Source of the DNA: Paenochrobactrum pullorum
GTDB lineage: Bacteria; Pseudomonadota; Alphaproteobacteria; Rhizobiales; Rhizobiaceae
DNA length: 64,000 nucleotides
Direction: 5' to 3'
Assembly: GCF_041929845.1 (NCBI RefSeq)
Contig: NZ_JBHEEH010000004.1
Span: 62,001 to 126,000 of the forward strand
The notes below the pieces were generated by a model. It did not search any database, was not told the origin of the DNA, and saw nothing but the letters and a program-made list of their open reading frames with translations. Position numbers and translations under genes: made by a program. This document shows positions 1-8,232 of this stretch, in pieces; within the stretch, counting starts at the first letter, position 1; the number at the start of each line of letters is the position of its first letter.

Positions 1-1
1 T

Positions 2-1390
2 GAAAACTATTCCCGTTATTTGACGGGTCGCAAACCAGGAGAGCCGCCTCCGACTTTGTTTGAATATATTCCGGATAATGCGCTTGTCTTTATTGATGAA
101 AGCCATGTGACCATTCCGCAAATCGGCGGCATGTATCGAGGTGACTTCAGACGTAAAGCGACATTGGCAGAATATGGTTTCCGGCTGCCATCTTGTTTGG
201 ATAACCGCCCGTTACGGTTTGAAGAATGGGATGCAATGCGCCCGCAAACTGTGGCTGTTTCGGCAACGCCTGGTAAATGGGAAATGGAGGAGGCGGGCGG
301 TGTTTTCGCCGAGCAGGTCATTCGTCCGACCGGTCTGATTGATCCGCCAGTGGAAGTGCGTCCGGCAAAAAGTCAGGTTGACGATGTACTGGGCGAAATT
401 CGCGCAACCGCCAAGCAAGGCTACCGTACATTGGTGACAGTACTCACCAAGCGTATGGCTGAAGATCTGACCGAATATCTGCATGAGCAGGGTGTGCGCG
501 TTCGCTATATGCACTCCGATATTGATACGCTTGAACGTATCGAGATCATTCGTGACTTACGTCTTGGTGCTTTCGATGTGCTGATCGGTATCAACTTGCT
601 GCGTGAAGGTCTCGACATTCCCGAATGTGGCTTTGTGGCTATTCTGGATGCCGACAAGGAAGGCTTCCTGCGTTCTGAAACATCGCTTGTCCAGACCATC
701 GGCCGTGCGGCGCGTAACGTTGACGGCAAGGTCATTCTTTATGCGGACAAGATCACCGGCTCGATGAGCCGCGCGATGGAAGAAACGACGCGCCGTCGTG
801 CCAAGCAGGTGGCTTATAACGAAGCCAACGGCATCACACCGGCCAGTGTGCGTAAGAATATCACTGATATTCTCAATTCCGTTTACGAGCAGGATCACGT
901 ACGTGCCAATCTTTCCGGCTTTGCCGAAGAAGGAGCTTTGGTCGGCAACAATCTGGCAGCGCATATGGAGCATTTGGAAAAAGAAATGCGGACGGCGGCG
1001 TCTGATCTTGACTTTGAAACAGCGGCGCGCCTGCGTGATGAGTTGAAACGCCTGCGCGAGACCGAACTGGCGATTTCAGATGATCCGATGGCGCGTGAAG
1101 TGGAGCTGGAAAGTCCGGTGACGGGGCGCACCAAAGGACGCCACAATGCCGGGCGCAAACTACACCGCACCGTTGATGATGTGCCTGAAAAGAGTTTGTT
1201 CCAAAAGCCGTCACTTGATGATATGGGGCCGGGCACCGACACTGCCAAACCGCGTCATACGGGTGCAGTACCGGTTGATGACGGAGAATTTATCAAACGT
1301 GGCCGCATTGGTATAGGCTCTTATGAAGATGCGGGCGAAATGGCACGTAAAAAACGTCGTCCGGGTAAAACTGGCAGGCCGGGTCGTTAA
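2..1390 (+). CDS. uvrB: UvrABC system protein B, C-terminal two thirds (5' end outside window)
   Basis: UvrB is the damage-verifying helicase-like subunit of nucleotide excision repair; UvrA loads it and it recruits UvrC. The frame is open from base 2, so the start and the Walker A motif lie upstream of the window. About 462 residues are visible. They begin with the conserved ENYSRYLTGR segment, followed by the DESHVT box (motif II region), the helicase C-terminal domain with QTIGRAARN (motif VI), and a UVR motif (EKEMRTAASDLDFETAARLRDE) that binds UvrC. A basic low-complexity tail ends the protein, as in other rhizobial UvrB. A strong terminator follows 22 bases after the stop. The family assignment is secure; only the 5' truncation by the window edge limits it. 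Confidence 0.97.
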   Translation, partial: ENYSRYLTGRKPGEPPPTLFEYIPDNALVFIDESHVTIPQIGGMYRGDFRRKATLAEYGFRLPSCLDNRPLRFEEWDAMRPQTVAVSATPGKWEMEEAGGVFAEQVIRPTGLIDPPVEVRPAKSQVDDVLGEIRATAKQGYRTLVTVLTKRMAEDLTEYLHEQGVRVRYMHSDIDTLERIEIIRDLRLGAFDVLIGINLLREGLDIPECGFVAILDADKEGFLRSETSLVQTIGRAARNVDGKVILYADKITGSMSRAMEETTRRRAKQVAYNEANGITPASVRKNITDILNSVYEQDHVRANLSGFAEEGALVGNNLAAHMEHLEKEMRTAASDLDFETAARLRDELKRLRETELAISDDPMAREVELESPVTGRTKGRHNAGRKLHRTVDDVPEKSLFQKPSLDDMGPGTDTAKPRHTGAVPVDDGEFIKRGRIGIGSYEDAGEMARKKRRPGKTGRPGR

Positions 1391-1412
1391 AGTTGTTCAG
1401 TTTGCGGCATTA

Positions 1413-1440
1413 AAAAAGGAGGGCATTGCCCTCCTTTTTA
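1413..1440 (+). terminator. Rho-independent terminator after uvrB
   Basis: A perfect stem, AAAAAGGAGGGC paired with GCCCTCCTTTTT around an ATT loop, with T- and A-rich flanks. It can end uvrB on the plus strand. It can also end the converging gene on the minus strand, whose stop is at 1464. Confidence 0.85.
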
Positions 1441-1463
1441 CTTTTCATTTTTTAAAGCTCATT

Positions 1464-3011
1464 TTAAAGCTCAGGCCGTTTCTCATTCCACATTTTTTGG
1501 CGCAAGGAACGATCTTTCCGGATCACTTCATTGAGTTTGTCCGGCCCGAGTTCTTCCATCATATTTTTGTTGCCATTGAACAAAGAGCGACCGACACCGG
1601 CACGGCCATCGGGCAGGTTCATACCTAACAGTTCAAGAATGGTCGGGAAAAGATCAAACATTGCAGCTTCACGCTTGATGACGCGCGGTTCGATACCGTC
1701 ACCTACAACAGTAAAGTAGTCCATACGGTTGAATTGATTAAGCTCATCAGAATGCGGATTATCCATGATCAGATGATCATTATGTACCACAACGATGGTG
1801 TTTTCGAGCAAGCCTTTGGCGCGCAGTGTCTCGATGGTTTTCTGGATGTGATAGCCGGAGCATTTAATGGCAAATTGCATGCCGCTTAAATTGCCTTGCT
1901 CTATATTTTTCTTACAGGTGCGGGTTGGAAAACCGCTTGAAGCATGGCCCCCAATGGTCGCCATGAAAAATGCAAAAGGTTGTTCTTCCTGATGCAATTC
2001 TTCGATGCGTTTTTCTGCAAGATCCAGCAATGTGTCATCATAAAGACCCCAATAGCTGGTATAGTCGCCTGCGAGCTTTTCATAATTATCAAAATGGGTT
2101 GTGCGGTTGAAATGGTGATCGTCCAGATAAGCGCCAAGACCGGCAAAGTTGCGACCGCCGCCATTCATATATTCGGTATGATAACCATTGGCGCTTAAAA
2201 TATCCGGCAGACAGTAAATACCGGTGAAGAAATCTTTATGACGCGAAAAATTATTGCCGCGATAAAGGCCACGCGGTTGCAATGGTACACCACATTGTGA
2301 CGTCATGAAACCGGCCATTGTCCAGCCGGTATTGGTAACCTGGCGCAAACCCTGTGCTTCTATACCTGTCGCAGCCAACTCTAAAAATTCGGCGAATATC
2401 TCCTCGCCGTGTTCAATTTCGGCAAAGGTACGCTCTGTGCTTTCGGCATAAATAATGATGATGTTCTTCTTGTTAACGCCGTTCGCAAATTGCAAAGGTG
2501 GCTGCACATAATTTTCAAAGAGTGTCTGGTCTTTTCTGCCATAGTAGAAATCATAAACATTCCAGAAAAACGGATTGAGTATCAACAATATGACCGCGAT
2601 AAGCGGATCCAATGTTTTGAAACGTTTATCATGGCGTTTGAAAAACAACATCGGAATGAGAAAGCTGAGAAAAGACAGCACAAGGAAGACAACTCTGTTG
2701 CCCTGTACTGTTGGCCTGCCGCCATCAACACCCATTTCCATGTGATAGAGCACGGCGCCGAAATCAAAATCGCCAAAAATGAGAAAAATGCCCATATAGG
2801 CTGTCATCAGCAGAAGCGGAATGAAGCTCCACAACAGATAATATCTTTTATTGATATTTCTGTCGTCATTGAACGGGATCAGGCGTGAAATAATGATAGC
2901 GCCAATAAAGTATAGAACAGTTTCAATATTCCCAAGATCAAAATATTTTCGCAAAGAATAAAGAAGCGAGACCATCAGGAAAAAAGAGGCGAGACGTTTC
3001 TTTTCGATCAT
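1464..3011 (-). CDS. Membrane-anchored sulfatase-fold phosphoglycerol/phosphoethanolamine transferase (LTA synthase / OpgB / CgmB-like)
   Basis: A protein of about 515 residues. Five hydrophobic segments fill the first 170 or so residues. A periplasmic alkaline-phosphatase/sulfatase domain follows, starting at NIIIIYAESTERT. The NTGWTMAGFMTSQCG stretch holds the likely Ser/Thr nucleophile, and HNDHLIMDN lies in the metal-ligand region. Family members move phosphoglycerol or similar head groups from membrane lipids onto periplasmic glycans (OpgB in enterics, CgmB on rhizobial cyclic glucans) or onto lipoteichoic acid. The exact acceptor cannot be read from sequence; cyclic glucan is my inference for this order. 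I chose the ATG at 3011, with ACAGG ahead of it, over an in-frame TTG at 3026. The gene stands alone and converges on uvrB. Confidence 0.8.
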   Translation of the reverse strand: MIEKKRLASFFLMVSLLYSLRKYFDLGNIETVLYFIGAIIISRLIPFNDDRNINKRYYLLWSFIPLLLMTAYMGIFLIFGDFDFGAVLYHMEMGVDGGRPTVQGNRVVFLVLSFLSFLIPMLFFKRHDKRFKTLDPLIAVILLILNPFFWNVYDFYYGRKDQTLFENYVQPPLQFANGVNKKNIIIIYAESTERTFAEIEHGEEIFAEFLELAATGIEAQGLRQVTNTGWTMAGFMTSQCGVPLQPRGLYRGNNFSRHKDFFTGIYCLPDILSANGYHTEYMNGGGRNFAGLGAYLDDHHFNRTTHFDNYEKLAGDYTSYWGLYDDTLLDLAEKRIEELHQEEQPFAFFMATIGGHASSGFPTRTCKKNIEQGNLSGMQFAIKCSGYHIQKTIETLRAKGLLENTIVVVHNDHLIMDNPHSDELNQFNRMDYFTVVGDGIEPRVIKREAAMFDLFPTILELLGMNLPDGRAGVGRSLFNGNKNMMEELGPDKLNEVIRKDRSLRQKMWNEKRPEL

Positions 3012-3161
3012 TCTTATGCCTGTCAAAGTTCATTTTATTAAAATAGAGAAACTGTCATGAATTATGGTCAGGTTGTCATAATCCAGACATGGAAACGTCA
3101 CAATAGCTTTTGGCATAAATGAACTTATTAATTTGTCTTATCTTTGATTTGCGTTGGCAAT

Positions 3162-3196
3162 AAAAAACGGCCTGTTTTTTACAGGCCGTTTTTTAT
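3162..3196. terminator. Bidirectional-looking hairpin terminator
   Basis: AAAAAACGGCCTGT pairs perfectly with ACAGGCCGTTTTTT around a T5 loop. It lies just past the stop of the minus-strand Kazal lipoprotein gene (3216) and upstream of the sulfatase gene. Its clearest role is to end the lipoprotein transcript. Confidence 0.8.
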
Positions 3197-3215
3197 ACAT
3201 CAGAGTTTTTTATGC

Positions 3216-3668
3216 TCAGCATTGCCCCGCCTTGGCATAACGGTAACCGGCGCGTTGTGCTTCGCAAGCATTAGCGAAACTGCGTTTGTCTTTGCCCCTT
3301 ATGGCGCAAACAGGTTTGAATTCTCTGGTGCAGGCCATGTTTGATGGTTTTGTAGGTTTAAGTTGGGGCGGACGCGGCCGATGGGGTTGGTTTGGCTGAA
3401 TTTGATTGTTGCCCCAGCCGTTATTAGGGCGGCTGCCACATTCGCCTTGCGAGATAACTCTATACCCTTGAGCATTGGCTACACATTGATTTGGTAAGGT
3501 TTTACGCACATTATTACGTTGAGCGCAAACTGGTGCGTAAATATAAGGGCATGCGGTTTGTACTGGATGTGGTTTTACAACAGGACGGTTGCTGTTATTA
3601 CTTTCAACGACGCAGCCGGATAGAACGAGTAATGCAGATATCAGACCAAGTTTTTTGAAACTTATCAT
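3216..3668 (-). CDS. Lipoprotein with two Kazal-like cysteine domains
   Basis: A 150-residue lipoprotein. The signal peptide ends in the lipobox LSGC, so Cys19 would be acylated. After a short linker come two domains with identical cysteine spacing: C40, C48, C62, C77 and C113, C121, C135, C150 (C-x7-C-x13-C-x14-C). Each carries the Kazal signature (P-V-C, then N-x-C, G-Y and G-x-C). A Pro/Asn/Gln-rich hinge joins them (residues about 80-108). Kazal domains are classically serine-protease inhibitors. Bacterial four-cysteine versions are less studied, and inhibition is not shown for this protein. Export to the periplasm or outer membrane follows from the lipobox. The gene is monocistronic with its own terminator. 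I am confident of the domain architecture, not of the function. Confidence 0.82.
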   Translation of the reverse strand: MISFKKLGLISALLVLSGCVVESNNSNRPVVKPHPVQTACPYIYAPVCAQRNNVRKTLPNQCVANAQGYRVISQGECGSRPNNGWGNNQIQPNQPHRPRPPQLKPTKPSNMACTREFKPVCAIRGKDKRSFANACEAQRAGYRYAKAGQC

Positions 3669-3939
3669 AATGTAAACACTCTGAATGTTTATTTAGCTAA
3701 ACTGGTTTGATATTTTGTTCCAGTTTTCACTAAGCGTTGATTTTTCTGCAAGACTTGTCAGCTCTGAAAATAGTTTTCTATCAGAACCGAAAAAATGCGA
3801 TATATTTTCAGAATGAATTTTCTTATGAGGTTTGGCAATAGAAATCGTATGAATGCCGACTTAGAATTTTATAGTTGGCAGGCTTGAAAGCTGTTACCAT
3901 TTAACGTCTTGGCGTTATAGCAGGCTGGGTCATTGATGA

Positions 3940-4830
3940 ATGCGGCAAACAGTTAAGCCCTACAAATTGTTATCTGGACTGCTCCTTGGTGCTGTTTTCT
4001 ATTTCGGGTCGCAGATATCTTTTGCCGAAACAGATGCGCAATTGACGACGCAAACACTGCAGGAAAAAGCGCCTGACATTGAACAAGTTTGTTTGTTGCT
4101 GGAGGATTCTGCCACAATCCATCAGCTTCCGCCGGGTTTTTTTGCGCGTTTGATTTGGAAAGAAAGCCGCTTTGATCATTTGGCCGTTAGTCCTGTCGGT
4201 GCGCAGGGGATTGCGCAATTTATGCCAGCCACTGCACGCGAGCGAGGGCTCGCCGATCCTTTTGACTATAGTCAGGCGATCCCGGCCTCTGCCGCTTTGC
4301 TGGCGGATTTGAAACGGGAGTTTGGCAATTGGGGTTTAGCGGCTGCAGCTTATAATGCGGGTTCCGGCCGGGTGCGTGGCTGGCTTAATCGCGGTGGCTT
4401 TTTGCCGCTCGAAGCTGAAAGTTATGTGCTCGATATTACCGGTACCTATGCGGATGATTTTATTGGCGCGCCTTCCAAAGAGATGCAACCTTTGGATAAA
4501 GAACTGGATTTTTTGAGTGCTTGCAAAAGACTGCCGATTATTGCGACCCGCATGATTGCTCAAGCCAGGATAAAGCCACAACCATGGGGCATTCAGGTTG
4601 CAGGTAATTTCAAGCGCGCTGTTGCTGTCGCGCAGTGGGGACGTTTGCGCAAACACTATAAAAACATCATTGGCAGTAAGGAGCCGCATATCAGCCGACA
4701 GCGTTCAGCGATGGGCAGACGGGGGATTTATGCCGTGCGTATTGGCGCTGATAGCCGTGCGGAAGCAGACAATATCTGCAATAAATTACGCGATTCTGGT
4801 GGTGGTTGTATTGTGACCCGCAACCGTTAG
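3940..4830 (+). CDS. Lytic transglycosylase (SLT domain), periplasmic
   Basis: A 296-residue protein with a signal peptide (basic start, hydrophobic residues 9-25, likely cut near FAE). A Slt/Goose-lysozyme-type catalytic domain follows at about residues 45-150. The catalytic glutamate is E75 in LIWKESRFD, followed by SPVGAQGIAQFMPATA and AAAYNAGSGRV, the standard family I motifs. The last 35 or so residues (YAVRIGADSRAEADNIC...GGCIV) look like a degenerate SPOR-type module, which would bind denuded septal glycan; that part is inference. The enzyme cleaves the MurNAc-GlcNAc bond of peptidoglycan to give 1,6-anhydro ends. The ATG at 3940 gives a proper signal peptide. No partner genes are adjacent. 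Confidence 0.88.
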   Translation: MRQTVKPYKLLSGLLLGAVFYFGSQISFAETDAQLTTQTLQEKAPDIEQVCLLLEDSATIHQLPPGFFARLIWKESRFDHLAVSPVGAQGIAQFMPATARERGLADPFDYSQAIPASAALLADLKREFGNWGLAAAAYNAGSGRVRGWLNRGGFLPLEAESYVLDITGTYADDFIGAPSKEMQPLDKELDFLSACKRLPIIATRMIAQARIKPQPWGIQVAGNFKRAVAVAQWGRLRKHYKNIIGSKEPHISRQRSAMGRRGIYAVRIGADSRAEADNICNKLRDSGGGCIVTRNR

Positions 4831-5060
4831 TGGCAGCATTGTCAATGCATATCTGACAGGATGAAACGATCATCAGCTTTTTATTAGAGCTGATAGTAGA
4901 GAATAGCTTTTTATCAATATTGATATTAAGAAATAATATACATGAACAAATGACAATTTTTGTAATTATATTGCATCTTGTATATGCAGTCATACTAAAT
5001 GATAGGTCGTATGATCTTAAAATCAAAAAATTTGCTTGCCAAATCGCCTTAGTTCGCGCA
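4831..5060. other. AT-rich non-coding gap downstream of the transglycosylase gene
   Basis: No supported gene. Two small inverted repeats are visible. ATCAGCT pairs with AGCTGAT at about 4873-4896, and TATCAATATTGATA is a palindrome near 4914-4927. Neither has a T-run that would make it a convincing terminator. Confidence 0.4.
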
Positions 5061-5279
5061 GTCTTCAATGGTTCGGGCATTTTGCGAACAATGGAAGACA
5101 GGAAGAATTGCGTGTCGGAACCGCTATAAGTTCCGAGTCGGACAACCGGCAATGATCAGCTCCTTCCCTTATTTCGAGAACTGCCTGCATGACCCTCCGC
5201 CGGGCGTGTGGTGCGTTTGGCGGTCGATAATTCTGTTTTCTCCCATGAGAACGCAGCGCCAGGAAAAGGAACGGATCCA
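5061..5279 (+). promoter_or_regulatory. Long structured 5' leader of cold-shock gene
   Basis: About 220 bases upstream of the cspA start contain serial hairpins. GTCTTC/GAAGAC (5061-5066 with 5094-5099) encloses GTTCG/CGAAC (5071-5075 with 5085-5089). TCGGAAC/GTTCCGA pairs 5115-5121 with 5130-5136, and CCGCC pairs with GGCGG near 5200-5223. TTCTC pairs with GAGAA near 5240-5252. Cold-shock genes in other bacteria carry long leaders that refold with temperature. The pairing here is visible; a thermosensing role is inference. Confidence 0.5.
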
Positions 5280-5495
5280 ATGGCACAGACCGGTTTGGTC
5301 AAGTTTTTTAATAATGAAAAAGGTTTTGGCTTTATCAAACCTGATGATGGCGGCGCAGATATTTTCGTACATATCTCTGCTGTACAGGCATCAGGCTTGG
5401 CAGGTCTGACTGACAATCAAAAGGTTTCTTTCGAAACTGAACCTGATCGTCGTGGCAAAGGCCCTAAAGCTGTAAATATTACAGTTACCGAATAA
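5280..5495 (+). CDS. cspA: Cold-shock domain protein (CspA family)
   Basis: A 71-residue single cold-shock domain starting MAQTGLVKFFNNEKGFGFIK. It has RNP1 (KGFGFI) and RNP2 (IFVHIS), the two nucleic-acid-binding motifs of the OB fold. Such proteins bind single-stranded RNA and keep it unfolded. The reading frame is open further upstream, but the family's usual length and the AGGAAAAGGA box at 5261-5270 support the ATG at 5280. A second, more canonical copy (MATGTVKWFN) lies at 12049-12258, so this genome carries at least two paralogues. The RNP1 flank here reads VKFFNNEKGFGF rather than VKWFN. Confidence 0.95.
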   Translation: MAQTGLVKFFNNEKGFGFIKPDDGGADIFVHISAVQASGLAGLTDNQKVSFETEPDRRGKGPKAVNITVTE

Positions 5496-5705
5496 TTGAA
5501 CCAAAGCGGGTGCGTCGGCTTTGGCCGCGCAATTGCTTTTAAGCACTGTCGCAGCCTGATGCTTTATTGATGTGGCTGCGGCGATGCAGATCGTTGTGCT
5601 TTTCAAGCTGGCGCGAGACCTGTTTGCGCGCTTATCTGTCAGGGCTGTATATTTGGTGATTGCTTGATCAATGATCGGGCTTTTGGATAATGCCGAATAT
5701 AAAAA

Positions 5706-5733
5706 TACCCCGGTCGATGCCGGGGTTTTTGTT
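5706..5733 (+). terminator. GC-rich hairpin with T-run downstream of cspA
   Basis: CCCCGG pairs with CCGGGG around TCGATG and is followed by TTTTTG. It lies about 210 bases after the cspA stop, so either the cspA mRNA has a long 3' UTR or an unseen RNA ends here. The 5496-5705 interval contains no supported gene. Confidence 0.7.
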
Positions 5734-5746
5734 TTTATGATGCTTT

Positions 5747-5854
5747 TTAGAGCATGTCTCCCAAAAGTGGGCACCGGTTTTGGGATAAAGACATGCGTAA
5801 AAACAAAACGTTAGAGCGAGCACAGTGGATACGATTAAGTGCGACACGCTCTAG
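5747..5854 (-). repeat. 108-bp palindromic intergenic element, copy A (RIME/Bru-RS-like)
   Basis: One of three copies in this window; the others are at 38389-38496 and 59079-59186. Read on the minus strand it differs from copy C at only about four to five positions. It starts CTAGAGCGTGTCGC and ends GGGAGACATGCTCTA, so its termini form inverted repeats. Two internal palindromic halves are visible. One is GCATGTCT...CCCAAAA paired with TTTTGGGAGACATGC. The other is AGAGCG...CGCTCT. Its outer CTAG end overlaps the TAG stop codon of the lrp gene at 5851-5853. Confidence 0.85.
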
Positions 5855-6321
5855 ATAATCAACAGCGGTTCATTTTTAACCGAGCGGATTGTGAGTGCGG
5901 TCCGCACAGAATCCACATTAGGTGTTGAAGTGAGTTCTTCAATAACAAAGGTCTGGAAGGTGTTCAGGTCAGGTGCGACACAGTGCAAGAGAAAATCCGA
6001 TTCACCGGAAACCATCCATGCACGCCGTACAAGCGGCCATAATTTGCTCTTTTCGGCAAAGGCTCTTAAATCGGCATCGGACTGACGATGCAAGCCAACC
6101 GAACAGAAAGCAACCAGATCCTGACCCAACGTCGCGCCATTCAAAATTGCGCGATAACCGTTAATGACGCCACTTTCTTCCAATTTGCGAACGCGACGTA
6201 AGCAAGGCGGAGCAGAGATACCTACTCTTTCGGCCAGCTCGACATTCGTGATGCGCCCATTATCTTGCAGCTCTCTAAGAATTTTCCAATCAATCTCGTC
6301 AAGGTCAGCCTTAATAGGCAT
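5851..6321 (-). CDS. Lrp/AsnC-family transcriptional regulator
   Basis: A 156-residue one-domain-plus-RAM regulator. An N-terminal winged helix (DEIDWKILRELQDNGRITNVELAERVGISAPPCLRRVRKLEESGVI, residues about 7-52) precedes the ligand-binding, oligomerising RAM domain. Family members sense amino acids and control their metabolism or transport; the ligand is not deducible here. I chose the ATG at 6321, preceded by GGAG eight bases upstream, over an in-frame TTG at 6339. The C-terminal codons run into the end of a 108-bp repeat element, which supplies the TAG stop. The final residues may therefore differ from relatives that lack the insertion. The trkH gene follows upstream in the same orientation after about 180 bases. 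Confidence 0.92.
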   Translation of the reverse strand: MPIKADLDEIDWKILRELQDNGRITNVELAERVGISAPPCLRRVRKLEESGVINGYRAILNGATLGQDLVAFCSVGLHRQSDADLRAFAEKSKLWPLVRRAWMVSGESDFLLHCVAPDLNTFQTFVIEELTSTPNVDSVRTALTIRSVKNEPLLII

Positions 6322-6498
6322 TAGTAACTCCGTACGCAATGAAGTTGCGATAATTTGTAATAATAATGTGTGATTCCCAAGAGCAGTAATGCATTATTGC
6401 TCTTAGCAAAAATTTCGTGCGGATGTAAATCATTCATTATGGGTGTTGAGGAGCTTGAAACCCGCCATTTATAGCCTAAATAGGGCAGCAATACTGTC

Positions 6499-7968
6499 TT
6501 ACTTGACCCAAAAGGCCTTTGTAAACAGGATGAAAACAGTTACCAGTTCCAAACGTCCCGCCAGCATCAGGAAACTTAAGATCCATAATGCGCTGTCACG
6601 AACAGTTGAATAGTTGCCGACCGGCCCGATTGTTTCGCCAAGGCCGGGGCCGACATTGGAAAGCGCTGTTAATGCGCCGGTAAAAGCGGTGATAAAATCT
6701 AAACCCACACTGGCAAGAAGAACTGCGCCGATCACCAGTGAAGCAATGTAGAGAAATAGATAGAGCAATACGACCTGGGCAATGTCGCCGGTAATTTCTG
6801 AATCGCCATAATGCATTTTGATCACCGCATGCGGCATGATCAGACGCGCGAGATTGGCACGGGTCAGGCTGACTAAAATGATCAGGCGGTTCATCTTGAT
6901 GCCGCCCGATGTGGAGCCGGCACAGCCGCCTAAAAAAGATGCAAGAAAGAAAATGCCGAGTGCCGGAGGCCCCCAAAGCGAATAATCTTCTGTCGCATAG
7001 CCGGTGGTGGTGATGACGGAAACAAAATGAAAGGATGCCGATATCAGCGCATCGCCAAAGGGAATATTCTGGCCAACGCGTAAAACTATGGCGAGTGCAA
7101 AACTGAAGCTGATGACAATGGCAAAGAACAATTTCACTTGCGGATCGAATAATGTGTTGTTGCTTCGGGGTGTTAAAGCTTTGATGTAGAAAATAAACGG
7201 CAGGGCTGAAAGTGCCATAAAGATGGTCGAGACGATCAATAATGCTTTGTTGCCGGCATAAAATCCGAGAGAATTGTCATGAGTGGAAAAACCTGCTGTT
7301 GCAACAGTGGTGAGGCCGTGATTGACCGCATCAAACATATTCATGCCTACAGCAAAATAAGCGATAATGCAGGCAGTGGTCATGGTGCCGTAAGCCAGCA
7401 CGATACCGAGCGCGATCTGGTTCATGCGCGGCAGCACTTTTTCCGATTTGTCGGAATTTTCCATATGAAACAGTGCCAAGCCACCAACGCGCAAAGATGG
7501 CAGCATCAAAAGTGCCAAACCGATAAAGCCGATACCCCCGATCCAGCATAGTAATGAGCGCCAAAGCAGAATACCGCGCTGCATTTCATCAAGTTGGGTG
7601 AGGGCGGTTGCACCAGTAGACGTTACGCCGGAAATTGCTTCAAAAAATGCGGTGGCGTAAGAAATCGGCAGATGCGAAAAATAAAGTGGTACGGAACCTA
7701 AAAAAGCAGCTGTCAGCCAGATACTGGTGGTGAGTAAAAAGCCGAGCCGTGGGGTAAAGCGGATATGCTGCCCTTGTGTTGCCGCCAGCACCATGGTGCA
7801 AAAAGCGGCAGTCGCTGCTGAAGAGCGCACAAAAACCAGCCAGTCATCATTATTATCGCGCAGGTCAATAGCTGCCGGCAGTAGCATAGCCACAGCCATG
7901 ATCAGCCCGAAGCGCGCACAAATATTACTGACTGAACGAAAAATGGCACCTTCTCCGTGGCCGGACAT
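6499..7968 (-). CDS. trkH: TrkH-family potassium uptake channel subunit
   Basis: A protein of about 489 residues with ten or so membrane helices in the TrkH/KtrB fold, which repeats an M1-P-M2 unit four times. All four filter regions are visible: SGVTSTGATAL, TTVATAGFSTHDNS, SVITTTGYATEDYS and LSNVGPGLGETIGPVGNYS, each with its filter glycine. It forms the K+ pathway of the Trk system and normally works with the NAD/ATP-binding protein TrkA, which is not in this window. The start is uncertain. The ATG at 7968 is used here, and an in-frame TTG at 8019 would add 17 residues. Neither has a clear Shine-Dalgarno sequence. Confidence 0.92.
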   Translation of the reverse strand: MSGHGEGAIFRSVSNICARFGLIMAVAMLLPAAIDLRDNNDDWLVFVRSSAATAAFCTMVLAATQGQHIRFTPRLGFLLTTSIWLTAAFLGSVPLYFSHLPISYATAFFEAISGVTSTGATALTQLDEMQRGILLWRSLLCWIGGIGFIGLALLMLPSLRVGGLALFHMENSDKSEKVLPRMNQIALGIVLAYGTMTTACIIAYFAVGMNMFDAVNHGLTTVATAGFSTHDNSLGFYAGNKALLIVSTIFMALSALPFIFYIKALTPRSNNTLFDPQVKLFFAIVISFSFALAIVLRVGQNIPFGDALISASFHFVSVITTTGYATEDYSLWGPPALGIFFLASFLGGCAGSTSGGIKMNRLIILVSLTRANLARLIMPHAVIKMHYGDSEITGDIAQVVLLYLFLYIASLVIGAVLLASVGLDFITAFTGALTALSNVGPGLGETIGPVGNYSTVRDSALWILSFLMLAGRLELVTVFILFTKAFWVK

Positions 7969-8232
7969 AAGACAAAAGCATGAGCTGTTCTTCTTAGCCG
8001 CTGTCGTAATTTCCTGCAATGCGGCGGATGGCGATAAGCATTATGTTTTTTATGCCACAAGCTGTGGCTAAACAGGTCATTGCCGAGCACTTATCTTGCA
8101 AATGGTGATGCTGGAACTTACCTTGGACACAATGTCTGGCCAGTTAGCTGCCAACATTGAAAATGATGATTCTGACAAGTCAGTCAAATAGCTGATTGTT
8201 GCCCTTAAATTTATGCCCGAGAGGAATTTTTC

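Noticed and set aside
2409..2888. 159-codon frame antisense to the sulfatase-fold gene
   Set aside because: Fully contained in the real gene, rich in His/Gln/Lys as expected of a shadow frame, with no motif.
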